Shown: positions 60,501 through 64,000 of the stretch, piece by piece
How positions within the stretch are numbered: the first letter of the stretch is position 1
How the letters are laid out: each line of letters begins with the position of its first letter
NCBI GenBank assembly: GCA_030142905.1
Contig: JASJOG010000021.1
Location: forward strand, 558,001-622,000
DNA from: Heliopora coerulea
Taxonomy: Eukaryota; Cnidaria; Anthozoa; Scleralcyonacea; Helioporidae
Direction of reading: 5' to 3'
Length of the DNA stretch: 64,000 nt
Notes under the pieces: generated by a model
Database searches by the model: none
Seen by the model: the letters and a program-made list of their open reading frames with translations, nothing else
Told to the model about the DNA's origin: nothing
Program-made: the position numbers and the translations under genes

Positions 60501-61650
60501 TATTGTGTCTAATTAGACAAGCCAAAAAATTCTAGCAGAGAAATCAGCTAGTATTAGCAGCTTGTACTCCAATTAGTAACGTTTTCAGAAAGGAAAACAG
60601 ATTACATAATTCAAACTATGCCTGTTAGATTTAATTTGTAACAATTATCAACAGTTTCCACAAAAAATACAAGTAATTTGTTACTGCCTAAAAGACTGCC
60701 TCTGTAAAAAGTTAATGCAACCGTTGGTTCACTGGTCAGAGTCGGTCAAGTTCTCTGAATTAGACAGCTTTGCAAAAAAAAATATCAACGTATGTGTTAA
60801 CTTTATGCATTTTGCACATCACATTGACAACTCATGTGGTATGAATGAAACAAATTAATTTCCTACATTATTATTTCCTTTTTCTTCTATCTAGTAAAGG
60901 CGCCCTAATTTATTTTGTTCTCTTCACTGATATAAATATACAAGCGCACACAACGTGGTGAAAGAAAAACCTTACTTAACGATTGGGTTAACGCTAGCGT
61001 CGACTTGAGCAAGTTGGCTGCATCTGACAATGGTATCGGGAAAACCTGCGATGCCTAAGAAAGTAAAAGCAAGGCCAAATAAATAATTTAACTTTAAGTA
61101 ATTAAAAGAACATGAACAGAACTTTTGTGCGAAAATTTTCTCCAGGCATACAATTTCTAGTTAATCATAACCGGAATTAAAGCAGAAAATTATAACGGCC
61201 TAACTTACAGTTCTTACTAACATCAAGTTTTTCTAAGCGATCTAAGTTCCCAACGAAAGTCGACAGTTTTAACAAATTGTTATCACTCGCAGAGAGAACC
61301 CGCAACTTTGGAAGATTAAACACCCCCTGCAAAACAAACAAATTCAAGACATGTCAGACCAATTTAGCCATTAGTAGAAATTTGAATACCTTCCATTATT
61401 CATGGTAAGAAACAGGCTGTGGCATACTGTTGAAGAGTTACCACGAAAATGACTATTTTAAGATTGAAATGCGATCAAGCTTACAAACCTTCGGCAATAT
61501 TTCAATACTGTTCGAGTCAAGATACAATTCTTCTAACTCTCTTCCCCGAACTAACACCTCCTGAGGAACTTTCGTAAGTTTACGGCGGCTGTAGTCAACA
61601 ATTGTTTCATTTTCCTCCATTCTGTTGTAGCAAGGACACGTTTTCAACAT
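20045..61650 (-). CDS. LRRC7/ERBIN: LAP-family LRR-PDZ scaffold protein gene (ERBIN/LRRC7 type), 22 exons
   Basis: LAP proteins are cytoplasmic scaffolds at basolateral membranes and junctions; their LRRs give polarity function and the PDZ binds C-termini of membrane proteins. Exons are listed separately. Layout: residues 1-393, about 16 leucine-rich repeats; 394-425, LAP-specific segment; 426-470, acidic; 471-1198, disordered and Ser/Pro/Asn-rich (one 2.2 kb exon); then a single C-terminal PDZ. The total of about 1377 residues is close to human ERBIN (1412). A single PDZ separates it from Scribble (four) and Lano (none). Vertebrate ERBIN and LRRC7 are paralogues, so this is called as their shared ancestor type. 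All junctions are in phase except exon 18 to 19. Intron 16 (14.4 kb) and intron 8 carry large retroelement insertions. Confidence 0.93.
20386..20408. repeat. Poly-C tract
   Basis: A run of C broken by a single T, in a LAP intron. Such tracts are prone to sequencing and assembly errors. Confidence 0.9.
20638..20712 (-). CDS. LRRC7/ERBIN: LAP gene exon 21 (PDZ middle)
   Basis: It codes GIYVVAVKPDGPSAHLLKPG, then DRILE. The GIYV, GPA and L-PGD-IL pattern is standard for PDZ domains. Confidence 0.94.
21000..21080 (-). CDS. LRRC7/ERBIN: LAP gene exon 20 (PDZ carboxylate loop)
   Basis: It codes VRVRVYRSPNLGFSIGGGME. LGFSIGGG is the GLGF-type loop that binds the ligand carboxylate. 27 whole codons, donor gtaata. 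Confidence 0.94.
21169..21210. repeat. (TAA)n microsatellite, left border of retroelement fragments
   Basis: About 14 aat units directly preceding the first RLE fragment. Confidence 0.9.
21211..21655 (+). mobile_element. RLE-type non-LTR retrotransposon, 3' fragment (copy 1)
   Basis: It codes the tail of the restriction-like endonuclease ORF (ILDIAVP, then KVEKYRELRWEISRMWNMKK, VIPMVIGALGT, QKTALLGTARVLRKVLDV and a stop). The same tail recurs in the copy at 37860-38162. It is 5' truncated, with a short 3' UTR that ends in (AAT)n. Confidence 0.8.
21744..22450 (+). mobile_element. RLE-type non-LTR retrotransposon fragment (copy 2)
   Basis: A 195-codon open frame (21744-22331) ends the element ORF. 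It has a zinc-binding motif CGVCGEQKKLDHLLAGC (C-x2-C-x7-H-x4-C), then RRPD followed 14 residues later by D. This is the PD-x12-14-D catalytic pattern of R2-type endonucleases. The reverse transcriptase is absent (5' truncated). Downstream, MQKTVLMDGETILRK continues in another frame, showing decay. Confidence 0.85.
22636..23300 (+). mobile_element. Retroelement 5'-UTR-like fragment
   Basis: After a short TAA run, a GC-richer stretch carries ggtggcacctttgtcaggtg, then ccagcaacccctaagcc. It resembles the reverse complement of 36700-36800, the 5' region of the minus-strand element. No open frame of note. Probably a 5' UTR fragment of the same group. Confidence 0.45.
23340..23450 (-). repeat. ~95-bp unit next to (TAA)n (pair with 34062-34155)
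   Basis: Its reverse complement (caactcgcacaccgcccaac, then taaggacagtggaagggctc) matches 34062-34155. Both copies abut TAA repeats. LAP exon 19 begins a few bases further on. Confidence 0.6.
23455..23592 (-). CDS. LRRC7/ERBIN: LAP gene exon 19 (PDZ start)
   Basis: The acceptor is ggattacag and the donor GAG then gtaaat; 46 codons, phase 0 both ends. It ends DFKVISVPAGSKQE, leading into the first PDZ strand. The donor runs straight into a TAA repeat and a retroelement cluster. Confidence 0.78.
23855..23868 (-). CDS. LRRC7/ERBIN: LAP gene candidate 14-nt microexon
   Basis: It is flanked by gactag and a good donor (ATC then gtaagg). It would take phase 1 from exon 18 and give phase 0 to exon 19, adding residues WTRFI. 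The acceptor has a poor pyrimidine tract; only the phase argument supports it. Confidence 0.25.
24034..24171 (-). CDS. LRRC7/ERBIN: LAP gene exon 18 (pre-PDZ)
   Basis: The acceptor gacacag in phase 1 matches exon 17; the exon codes MYGNSFIGGNRYDRQKQREA and continues open to a good donor (CCC T then gtaagc), phase 1. Exon 19 needs phase 0, so a small exon is missing or this donor is wrong. A 14-base candidate at 23855-23868 would repair the frame. Confidence 0.65.
24172..26540. other. LAP intron 17, nothing recognised
   Basis: About 2.4 kb of AT-rich sequence with short chance open frames on both strands. No repeat or exon could be supported. Confidence 0.5.
26541..28725 (-). CDS. LRRC7/ERBIN: LAP gene exon 17 (large disordered region)
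   Basis: A single 2185-nt exon that opens after ttcttgcag (DVSEEGSYNLSQ) and ends at G then gtaggt; the open frame runs on to a stop at 26476 but should be spliced before it. The 728 residues are rich in Ser, Asn, Pro and Arg, with no globular domain. Visible features: a charged helical stretch (KYEEKIRLLQQQRLKERSRR) and, after it, PPPY, LPPY and PPPYY motifs at about 27801-27895, possible WW-domain ligands. It corresponds to the long linker before the PDZ in ERBIN and LRRC7. Confidence 0.9.
30058..30232. mobile_element. tRNA-derived SINE (family 1), mirrored copy
   Basis: The tail segment (gagagcttggctatatctta and onward) leads into gagccccagacggggatcga read as a tRNA B-box region on the minus strand. 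About 13 bases later the same region recurs in plus orientation, forming a hairpin with arms of about 50 bases (30119-30167 and 30180-30228). Confidence 0.7.
31224..31500. repeat. Inverted pair of tRNA(Tyr)-like units
   Basis: Arms 31224-31350 and 31373-31500 are near-perfect inverted copies around a spacer of about 22 bases. Each holds a tRNA-like unit. In the right arm, gactcga and tcgagtc pair as the acceptor stem, tagctcaacaggtagagc is a D arm with A box, and gagttcaaatcccgc is a T arm with B box. The D arm and acceptor resemble tRNA(Tyr); the anticodon arm is poor, so this is a SINE-type derivative. Confidence 0.75.
34027..34061. repeat. (TTA)n microsatellite
   Basis: Tta units bordering the 95-bp unit on its left. 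Confidence 0.9.
34062..34155 (+). repeat. ~95-bp unit between two (TTA)n tracts
   Basis: It runs from acaactcgcacaccacccaa to ggccgcaacagac, with TTA repeats on both sides. A reverse-oriented relative lies at 23340-23450. It may be the 5' end of a retroelement or an independent short element. Confidence 0.6.
34156..34221. repeat. (TTA)n/(TTG)n microsatellite
   Basis: Fourteen or more att units, then gtt units. It forms the 3' tail of the minus-strand retroelement that follows. Confidence 0.9.
34222..36875 (-). mobile_element. RLE-type non-LTR retrotransposon (copy A), decayed
   Basis: Read on the minus strand: a GC-rich 5' UTR (36875-36500); N-terminal ORF pieces at 36264-36070 (MRRIKQRYDAEFPGRKSI) and 36048-35545 (WDEEFPEYSRINSQTLRANA); a further piece at 35401-35033; the start of the reverse transcriptase (KRKNWTSPGIDAIQNY) near 35000-34960; an internal deletion with a SINE inserted (34665-34860); the end of the endonuclease ORF (IWIVDMACP, MQKTVLMESETILRKI); then the 3' UTR and TAA tail. 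Stops and shifts break it. The family is R2/R4-like, judged from the endonuclease parts in sister copies. Confidence 0.75.
34665..34860 (-). mobile_element. tRNA-derived SINE (family 1)
   Basis: It contains cgatttctgagctccagacc, then a degenerate B box, acgctctaaccatttagcta (A-box side), and the shared tail gtgagagcttaaagatatct. It is inserted into retroelement copy A. Confidence 0.75.
36876..36922. repeat. (TTA)n microsatellite between two retroelement copies
   Basis: About 14 att units. It separates the 5' end of copy A from the 3' end of copy B. Confidence 0.9.
36923..37818 (-). mobile_element. RLE-type non-LTR retrotransposon, 3' fragment (copy B)
   Basis: A 130-codon open frame on the minus strand (37614-37222) carries a zinc motif CRICGSAEETAAHITEC (C-x2-C-x8-H-x3-C), VHWKLCKKAG, KLLWDFPIQTD, and HNRPD with D 14 residues later (LLIDIACHF). 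This is the endonuclease region of R2-type elements. The frame then decays; a 3' UTR ends at the TAA tract. Confidence 0.85.
37819..37880. repeat. (TTA)n tracts around a 20-base segment
   Basis: Two att runs split by ccaatatcgcagcacatttt. The same segment begins the block at 38763. Confidence 0.85.
37881..38165 (-). mobile_element. RLE-type non-LTR retrotransposon, 3' end (copy C)
   Basis: On the minus strand it codes KIGTVIPVEMLQKTVLLGTA, then RIIRRVMDM, the same C-terminus as the copy at 21211-21655. The 3' UTR (acctaaggtcctagagttat on the plus strand) is shared with copy A. Confidence 0.75.
38166..38212. repeat. (TTA)n microsatellite
   Basis: Interrupted att units bordering copy C. Confidence 0.85.
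38213..38760 (-). mobile_element. Probable further retroelement 3' fragment (copy D)
   Basis: A segment bounded by att runs at both sides (38166-38212 and 38715-38762). The open pieces are weak. Assigned to the same group by position only. Confidence 0.35.
38763..39115. repeat. GC-richer retroelement 5'-end-like block
   Basis: It begins aatatcgcagcacactttcc and holds gaggggtcttggcct, a pattern like gaaggggtctcagcct at 34062-34155. Possibly the 5' end of a related element. Confidence 0.35.
39310..39801. mobile_element. Non-autonomous DNA transposon with ~28-bp TIRs
   Basis: The left end taccgtatttcctctaatag and right end attagaggaaatacggta are inverted repeats. Inside are further ataaacgcc motifs in both directions. 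There is no transposase frame. A fragment lies at 321-361. Confidence 0.75.
42284..42603. repeat. GGGGCTTA-rich repeat, possibly related to the TIR family
   Basis: It contains aaatagaggctaggggctta, ggggcttaatagagggtggg and gggggcttattagaagtgg. The spacing and motifs recall the element at 39310-39801 but are diverged. Confidence 0.35.
43101..43160 (-). CDS. LRRC7/ERBIN: LAP gene exon 16 (acidic linker)
   Basis: It codes FIESADDSDDFPDHEEVGDK, 20 whole codons, with a strong gtacgt donor. The acceptor (tggaag) is weak, so the 5' end may shift. Confidence 0.72.
43226..43936. mobile_element. Non-autonomous TIR element in LAP intron 15
   Basis: The left end (tttccgtatagttgtaattg, then tcggcga) and right end (tcgccgat, then attacaacaattacgact and gcgtttccatt) are inverted repeats. 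A second, tighter hairpin lies at 43821-43880 (gttgtagaagttgaa). No transposase frame is seen. Confidence 0.65.
43937..45401. other. LAP intron 15 remainder
   Basis: No exon recognised. An inverted repeat lies at 44266-44342 (gtcttgaacgtcgtttacaaa and tttgtaaaccacgttaagac). An open frame at 44475-44822 has no family resemblance. Confidence 0.45.
45402..45475 (-). CDS. LRRC7/ERBIN: LAP gene exon 15 (acidic linker)
   Basis: It codes a Ser/Asp/Glu-rich stretch (NSDGEESDETGN) between an atttag acceptor and a gtaagg donor. Phase fits both neighbours. Confidence 0.8.
46600..46830 (-). mobile_element. tRNA-derived SINE (family 1), well preserved
   Basis: On the minus strand the tRNA-like head has tagctcaatggttagagcgt (A box) and ggttgcgggttcgatccccg (B box), followed by the family tail. 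It is the cleanest copy of the family here, but the anticodon arm does not pair well enough for a tRNA gene. Confidence 0.8.
46970..47400. repeat. GTTGCT/GTTACT imperfect triplet repeat
   Basis: About 430 bases of gttgctgttgct, gttactgttac and related units. It keeps frames open on both strands and is not coding. Confidence 0.88.
47492..47588 (-). CDS. LRRC7/ERBIN: LAP gene exon 14 (LAP-specific domain)
   Basis: It codes SKPVVPLQKTYSKKERKYFV, then CHLLPQ. This matches the segment just after the last LRR of ERBIN, where SKPL-PLQ and a (F/L)PQQ motif occur. The donor is phase 1. Confidence 0.94.
47708..47777 (-). CDS. LRRC7/ERBIN: LAP gene exon 13 (last LRR)
   Basis: It codes LTSLPFAFLGLKNLKALWLS then ENQ. 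The terminal LKALWLSENQ is diagnostic of the LAP family. Confidence 0.95.
47778..50111. other. LAP intron 12, nothing recognised
   Basis: About 2.3 kb of AT-rich sequence. No exon, repeat family or RNA gene could be supported. Confidence 0.45.
50112..50227 (-). CDS. LRRC7/ERBIN: LAP gene exon 12 (two LRRs)
   Basis: It codes CSSLSLLSLHSNDLIAVPET and LQNLQMINLSGN. LHSN and INLS are the conserved late LRRs of LAP proteins. Confidence 0.94.
50319..50402 (-). CDS. LRRC7/ERBIN: LAP gene exon 11 (LRR)
   Basis: It codes GLPRTIGMLTKLRVLTLDNN; donor gtttgc, 28 whole codons. Confidence 0.93.
51246..51575. repeat. GTT/GTC triplet repeat
   Basis: About 330 bases of gttgttgtcgtcgtc units next to LAP exon 10. 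Overlapping long open frames (poly-Val, poly-Thr, poly-Leu) are artefacts. Confidence 0.9.
51595..51640 (-). CDS. LRRC7/ERBIN: LAP gene exon 10 (46-nt LRR exon)
   Basis: It codes LHCLEELDVTTNNLE; acceptor tttttacag, donor gtagta. It lies right next to a GTT/GTC microsatellite in the following intron. Confidence 0.9.
52630..52702 (-). CDS. LRRC7/ERBIN: LAP gene exon 9 (LRR)
   Basis: It codes LSNLQTLKLDENDLIFLPSS; acceptor ttttttcag, phase 1 in and 2 out. It was found by looking for the repeat missing between exons 8 and 10. Confidence 0.93.
53224..53299 (-). ncRNA. Hammerhead-ribozyme-like core, left arm
   Basis: The exact mirror of the right-arm motif: on the plus strand tttc at 53238-53241 and tcatcag at 53260-53266. 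Confidence 0.45.
53375..54127 (-). CDS. Penelope-like element GIY-YIG endonuclease fragment (left)
   Basis: A 250-codon open frame reading outward from the palindrome centre. Motifs in order: AIYQITCPGCGYSYIGKT (the GIY-YIG core in its Penelope form), KTRLHEHATKHD, HFLECM, then MEALFIKSLKPELN, where the late Glu and Asn are typical of the fold. Penelope endonucleases nick the target for insertion. It is 5' truncated; the first 30 or so residues run across the palindrome centre and differ from the right copy only there. Confidence 0.9.
   Translation of the reverse strand: MLIRKCFKELRYPFHDIKDLMFLLSWNGYRNSLKHFLINKFKRKVSTSAKTCSSSQSQTNDDNLPKIWIRLPYLGTQGENIVKSCLKKLHRCFRRTVKFVVIYDTKKIAFFTSNKDKIPPSVRSNAIYQITCPGCGYSYIGKTERCLKTRLHEHATKHDTSAVGQHFLECMNAQDTVTQNITDLTDKTLPQIRVSKLINLIVNNYKILYANNSLNKNRLLLMEALFIKSLKPELNVGLKASKKLSLFDLT
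54009..54761 (+). CDS. Penelope-like element GIY-YIG endonuclease fragment (right)
   Basis: The mirror of the left frame, 250 codons, identical apart from residues 17-24, which fall in the spacer. Same GYSYIGKT core, HEHATKHD block and late MEALFIKSLKPELN. The near identity implies recent origin, gene conversion between arms, or an assembly fold-back. Confidence 0.9.
   Translation: MLIRKCFKELRYPFHDNKNIKSFMSWNGYRNSLKHFLINKFKRKVSTSAKTCSSSQSQTNDDNLPKIWIRLPYLGTQGENIVKSCLKKLHRCFRRTVKFVVIYDTKKIAFFTSNKDKIPPSVRSNAIYQITCPGCGYSYIGKTERCLKTRLHEHATKHDTSAVGQHFLECMNAQDTVTQNITDLTDKTLPQIRVSKLINLIVNNYKILYANNSLNKNRLLLMEALFIKSLKPELNVGLKASKKLSLFDLT
54837..54912 (+). ncRNA. Hammerhead-ribozyme-like core, right arm
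   Basis: CTGATGA at 54870-54876; a 6-bp stem (gaattt with aaattc) closed by gtaat; GAAA at 54895-54898; then a short ata/tat stem ending in att, a permitted cleavage triplet. Helix I pairing was not convincing and one extra base sits before helix II, so activity is uncertain. Hammerheads are known in Penelope-like elements. Confidence 0.45.
55041..55165 (-). mobile_element. tRNA-derived SINE (family 2)
   Basis: On the minus strand: acctccgtagctcagttggc (A box), gcgggttcgattcccagc (B box), then a tail with ggtcccggttgggtc. The tail recurs at 7735-7820, and a likely tail fragment at 61815-61850. A bona fide tRNA gene is unlikely because the acceptor ends do not pair. Confidence 0.7.
55180..55232 (+). 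repeat. Dispersed repeat copy (pair with 755-815)
   Basis: It shares cctcgtgtttcaaatcccga, then aagcactcctgctcgg, with 755-815, immediately beside the SINE. Confidence 0.5.
55417..55561 (-). CDS. LRRC7/ERBIN: LAP gene exon 8 (two LRRs)
   Basis: It codes LRNLVLLDLSKNKLESLPPE, then LTDLYLSFNELLELPDNIG. The donor is G then gtaggt, phase 1. The intron that follows holds the Penelope-like palindrome. Confidence 0.94.
55887..55961 (-). CDS. LRRC7/ERBIN: LAP gene exon 7 (LRR)
   Basis: It codes LPNLCELMADGNMIEEIP; acceptor cttttcag, donor gtgagt; 25 whole codons. Confidence 0.92.
56615..56705 (-). repeat. Degenerate SINE (family 1) fragment
   Basis: It contains gtcaagcccgtaattcagaa, then aacgggaattgaacctacaa and ccttctgatgaaag, parallel to the B-box side of family 1 but diverged. 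Confidence 0.5.
57296..57359 (-). CDS. LRRC7/ERBIN: LAP gene exon 6 (LRR)
   Basis: It codes LKELERLDIGENKFLHL, the LERLDLG repeat of LAP proteins; donor gtaaga, phase 0. Confidence 0.93.
57544..57600 (-). CDS. LRRC7/ERBIN: LAP gene exon 5 (LRR)
   Basis: It codes LSRLKVLELRQNHLHNLP; donor gtgagt, phase 2. Confidence 0.93.
57768..58060. repeat. GAAA/GGAA purine microsatellite
   Basis: About 290 bases of nearly pure purine on the plus strand (gaaagaaagaa, ggaaggaaggg). Long minus-strand frames (Phe/Leu/Ser) are artefacts of it. Such tracts can form triplex DNA. Confidence 0.92.
58180..58196. repeat. Poly-C tract
   Basis: About 16 C in a row. Confidence 0.9.
58225..58275 (-). repeat. SINE (family 1) tail fragment
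   Basis: It carries gatgaatgatcttcaagctc and actcagaaaatgatttct, the reverse of the tail of the fuller plus-strand copy at 58375-58575. Confidence 0.6.
58375..58575 (+). mobile_element. tRNA-derived SINE (family 1), plus orientation
   Basis: The head at 58432-58508 has cggtagctcaatggttagag (A box) and ccggttcaatccccatctgg (B box), then the tail agaaatcattttctgagtat and ccaagctctcag. An AT-rich palindrome precedes it (58290-58350). Confidence 0.78.
58776..58865 (-). CDS. LRRC7/ERBIN: LAP gene exon 4 (LRR)
   Basis: It codes LSNLTHLILNETFLECLPEH between an attacag acceptor and a gttaga donor. The LND/LNE repeat is conserved in LAP proteins. Confidence 0.93.
58866..60975. other. LAP intron 3
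   Basis: It contains the fold-back element at 59822-60010 and no recognised exon. Confidence 0.5.
59822..60010 (+). mobile_element. Fold-back/MITE-like element, copy 2
   Basis: Inverted ends (gtgtatctgtgccatgatag and the complement ending caaagacaca) enclose about 60 bases. The right flank (aaagctattttctatttgtt and onward) is the reverse of the flank of copy 1 at 19005-19202. Confidence 0.65.
60976..61054 (-). CDS. LRRC7/ERBIN: LAP gene exon 3 (LRR)
   Basis: It codes FPDTIVRCSQLAQVDASVNP. The degenerate LRR ending in (E/D)ASVNP is a LAP hallmark. Phase 1 in, 2 out. Confidence 0.93.
61209..61326 (-). CDS. LRRC7/ERBIN: LAP gene exon 2 (LRRs)
   Basis: The acceptor is ctgcag and the donor T then gtaagt. 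It codes LPKLRVLSASDNNLLKL and LEKLDVSKN, typical LRR consensus. Confidence 0.93.
61489..61650 (-). CDS. LRRC7/ERBIN: LAP gene exon 1 (start, N-cap of LRRs)
   Basis: The ATG at 61650 opens MLKTCPCYNR, followed by LEELYLDSNSIEILPK. LAP proteins start with the same short cysteine-containing head before LRR1. The donor after AAG is gtttgt, phase 0. Confidence 0.93.
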
Positions 61651-62792
61651 TCCGGCTCCATCAGGTGATGATTTAGAAACAAAGAACTAGACAAAACCAT
61701 GTTCTCTGATTACATTATGACTTTGCGGAGTTTTTGCAATTTCAACATCTCCTAGCCAGATAATTTTCGTCAGTCTTGAATTTTAGTGGACGGAGTGGCC
61801 AAGAATGCAGGTATTACACTAGATATTTTGATGACCCGACCGATACACTGTTTCTGCTAAGCTGTAAAAGATCATCTTACTTTTTCATAACTTTACTGTA
61901 CAAAGTTGACAAACAACTTTGAGACTTCTCACGCAAGTTTCTGGCCACCGGAAACAAGTTACCCTCATAACGTATACAATAGTCCATGGAGCAGACAAAG
62001 CCTTCGGACCTCCCTTACGTGATGGTTCCCAGCTGTTTTTCACAGTACTTCCGTTCACAAGGTATATGCTATTAAAAATTCCGAGTAACATATGATCTCG
62101 TTAATCGAAAAAAGAACATGTCAAACTCTACAGACTATCAGCGTCATGTCATAGCCCGCTGAGCAGAAGGCGATTTTTCACTGAAAGTGTGAAACCTATT
62201 TGAGCGACAAAATATCGGTCGATGTTCTGCAGCTCCACACGGCTGTGCCTGTGCGACACAATCGTTTTAGCTTATCGCTAATCAGATGCTTGATTTTTAG
62301 ACGTCTTGTCTGAATTAAACGGCGAGTGTGCGGTGTCCTTGATCGTTTCCCGACCAAAAATCAGCTAGTGTACCTGCTATGCATAGCAGACTGTTAGCAG
62401 ACAAAATAACTTCTTAAGTATATTTCACCCAGTGTTTCCAATTTGCCACAACGAAATTTCCAGAGCTGCGGGGGCTGTAGCCCCCCACCTTTTTCCAAAT
62501 GTAATGTTGAAACAACTACGCTTTAAAACGCTTGTTGTGGAATTTCCAAGAGAAGCATACAAAATTCTGTATCTTAAGCCTCCCTACTCGTAATTCCGCT
62601 CCACCGTCCTTGTTTTTACAATAGAAAACTTAACAAACCATGTTTTTCGCGGCTACGGCAACGTGAGTGACCGAGTGGGTCTGGGACTACAGCGTTGCTC
62701 CCGTCAAAACACGGAAGTTAAACACGGAGCGATCGCATAATAAGAGGCTGACTTTCTCAGCCTGTCAATTATGATTAAGGAAAGGTCGCATG
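61651..62792. other. Upstream region of the LAP gene
   Basis: It should contain the LAP promoter and 5' UTR; no core element could be assigned. It holds a likely SINE tail fragment near 61815-61850 and a 5S-like segment at 62646-62735. Confidence 0.4.
62646..62735 (+). repeat. 5S-rRNA-like segment (possible 5S-derived SINE)
   Basis: It contains ggctacggcaacgtgagtga, then gctcccgtcaaaacacgg and aagttaaacacggagcg. The spacing and words recall the first 70 bases of 5S rRNA (CTACGGC, then CTCGTC and CGGAAGCTAAGCA-GG). The second half is not 5S-like. Confidence 0.35.
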
Positions 62793-63239
62793 TTATTGGT
62801 CAATTGAATTCAGACTAATTTCCGGTGGACGAATATCACGTTCAATTGAGGAGAATATAGGAGATGAATTTGTTTGCAACGACGTTGCTGCCTGGATAGT
62901 ATTTTGCGCCTGTTGGCCATTTGAACTGTTTTGACTGAGCCAACAATCCAAGAGCAATTCCATCACTTCAATATTTCCTGCCGGTTTTCCGTTGGACAGC
63001 AACTGATTCCTCACGGTGTTGATCTTTTTACGTACTTCTACCAAGCGCCCTTCCTCATCGCGTTTCACTTCCATTTTGAAGCCGTAGTAGGCCTTGCTCT
63101 CTTTAATTGCACTTTTATTCTTCTGGTAGTAGGCTTTATTGCGATCATACTTGCTAAGCCCCGCAGAAAGCGGAGTTGTGCTTTGCGCAGAGGTAGAAGT
63201 CCGAGCTGTTGGATGAGAGCAACCGAGCATATTTGCCAC
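62793..63239 (-). CDS. Hypothetical protein, unrecognised
   Basis: A 145-codon frame ending at 62793. The first ATG is three codons into the longest frame (preceded by GTG) and gives MLGCSHPTARTSTS. Upstream the frame stays open for about 20 more codons, so this could be an internal or last exon. The middle is charged with aromatic repeats (KAYYQKNKSAIKESKAYYGF), then a helix-like stretch NTVRNQLLSNGKPAGNIEVM with LLDCWLSQN; the tail is Ser/Asn/Gln-rich. No family is recognised. It could be a host gene or a transposon-derived ORF. Confidence 0.5.
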   Translation of the reverse strand: MANMLGCSHPTARTSTSAQSTTPLSAGLSKYDRNKAYYQKNKSAIKESKAYYGFKMEVKRDEEGRLVEVRKKINTVRNQLLSNGKPAGNIEVMELLLDCWLSQNSSNGQQAQNTIQAATSLQTNSSPIFSSIERDIRPPEISLNSIDQ

Positions 63240-63637
63240 AAATGAATTTGAAAGTGGCGCCAGTTTTTGTTTATATTTATAATGTTACAAGCTTCAAGAA
63301 TGTGCCAAAAAGAATACAGATGGCTATGACACATCGCGGACGTAATAAAATGTGAATCGTGCCCAAACACTGCGCGGGTAGGATGACTATAAGTGAATGA
63401 AGATGTGCAGGACGTCTCGAATGATTATAATACGATGTATAACAACCAGAAAAATCAGTAAATGTGGCATGTTCAGCCATTTATTGCTTTATATATTGTT
63501 TAGCTGTATTTTAAAAACACATTTTAAAAGTATTTCCGTAAGCTTTAGGCTCTAGGACACGCTTTTGTAGCTCTACGCTGTCCAGTTCAGTCACGCTTCA
63601 ACGTGTCCGCCATTTTGAAACATGCAACCGCCAACTA

Positions 63638-64000
63638 CAGTGGAATCCCGTTAATACGGTCACCAACGGGTCATAAAAATCTGGCCGTATTAACGGGGTG
63701 ACCGTATTAACGGGGTGACCGTATTAACGGGGTGAGATCAAATTTCACAGCCGACCTCTTACGTCATCAAAACCTTGTTGGAGACGTCATGAAAGCCCCG
63801 TTTAAACAAAGACTTAATTGAACTGAGCTATAGCACAATTTAATATGCTACATCTACTAAAGAAATAAACATTAATTTGTTAAGGTATTATAACTTTTCA
63901 AATAACAATGTTAGGATTTAGTAAAAGAGTCAGTGACTTTTGATTGGCTCTTCTTTCTCTCAAGTTGGTCACTCTGGGTCCGTGAAATGACTTTCGAAAG
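63638..64000 (+). mobile_element. Pogo/Tigger-like transposon left end, runs off window
   Basis: After a TA dinucleotide (63636-63637) comes cagtggaatcccgttaatac, the form of a pogo/Tigger terminal repeat (CAGT-GA-TC-CG-TTA-). Three tandem copies of ccgtattaacggggtga follow at 63683-63733. No transposase is visible before the window ends. Confidence 0.6.

Noticed and set aside
63683..63733. CRISPR-like direct repeats
   Set aside because: Three adjacent copies without spacers, inside a transposon end in eukaryotic DNA.

Overview
The window looks like AT-rich animal nuclear DNA, most likely from an anthozoan cnidarian such as a stony coral. The organism call is an inference. It rests on intron-rich genes whose proteins resemble animal families, and on dense small repeats of kinds common in cnidarian genomes. 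No bacterial operons, CRISPR arrays or rRNA operons are seen. Almost none of the long open frames is a gene; the real coding sequence lies in short exons, which were found by splice signals, continuous reading phase and resemblance to known families.

Two host genes fill most of the window, both on the minus strand. (1) Left, 16299 down to at least 3222: the transmembrane nucleoporin NDC1. Fourteen exons were traced in phase (477 residues); the C-terminal exons were not found. (2) Centre and right, 61650 down to 20045: a LAP-family polarity/scaffold protein (ERBIN/LRRC7 type). It has about 16 leucine-rich repeats, a short LAP-specific segment, a 2.2 kb exon coding a disordered region, and one C-terminal PDZ domain. 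Twenty-two exons code about 1377 residues; one junction (exon 18 to 19) is out of phase and needs either a missed small exon or a different splice. A third, unrecognised ORF of about 145 codons sits at 62793-63239 on the minus strand.

The introns and spacers are full of mobile elements. The main ones are: a nest of RLE-type (R2/R4-like) non-LTR retrotransposon fragments bounded by (TAA)n at 33.9-38.9 kb and 21.2-23.5 kb; a near-perfect 1.85 kb palindrome made of two head-to-head Penelope-like GIY-YIG fragments at 53.1-55.0 kb; at least two tRNA-derived SINE families; several terminal-inverted-repeat or fold-back elements; a pogo-like terminal repeat at the right edge; and many microsatellites.

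The two host genes do not obviously cooperate. NDC1 anchors nuclear pores in the nuclear envelope; LAP proteins organise basolateral membranes and junctions. The most unusual material is in the repeats: hammerhead-like cores in palindromic DNA, mirrored tRNA-like units, and retroelements framed by TAA repeats.
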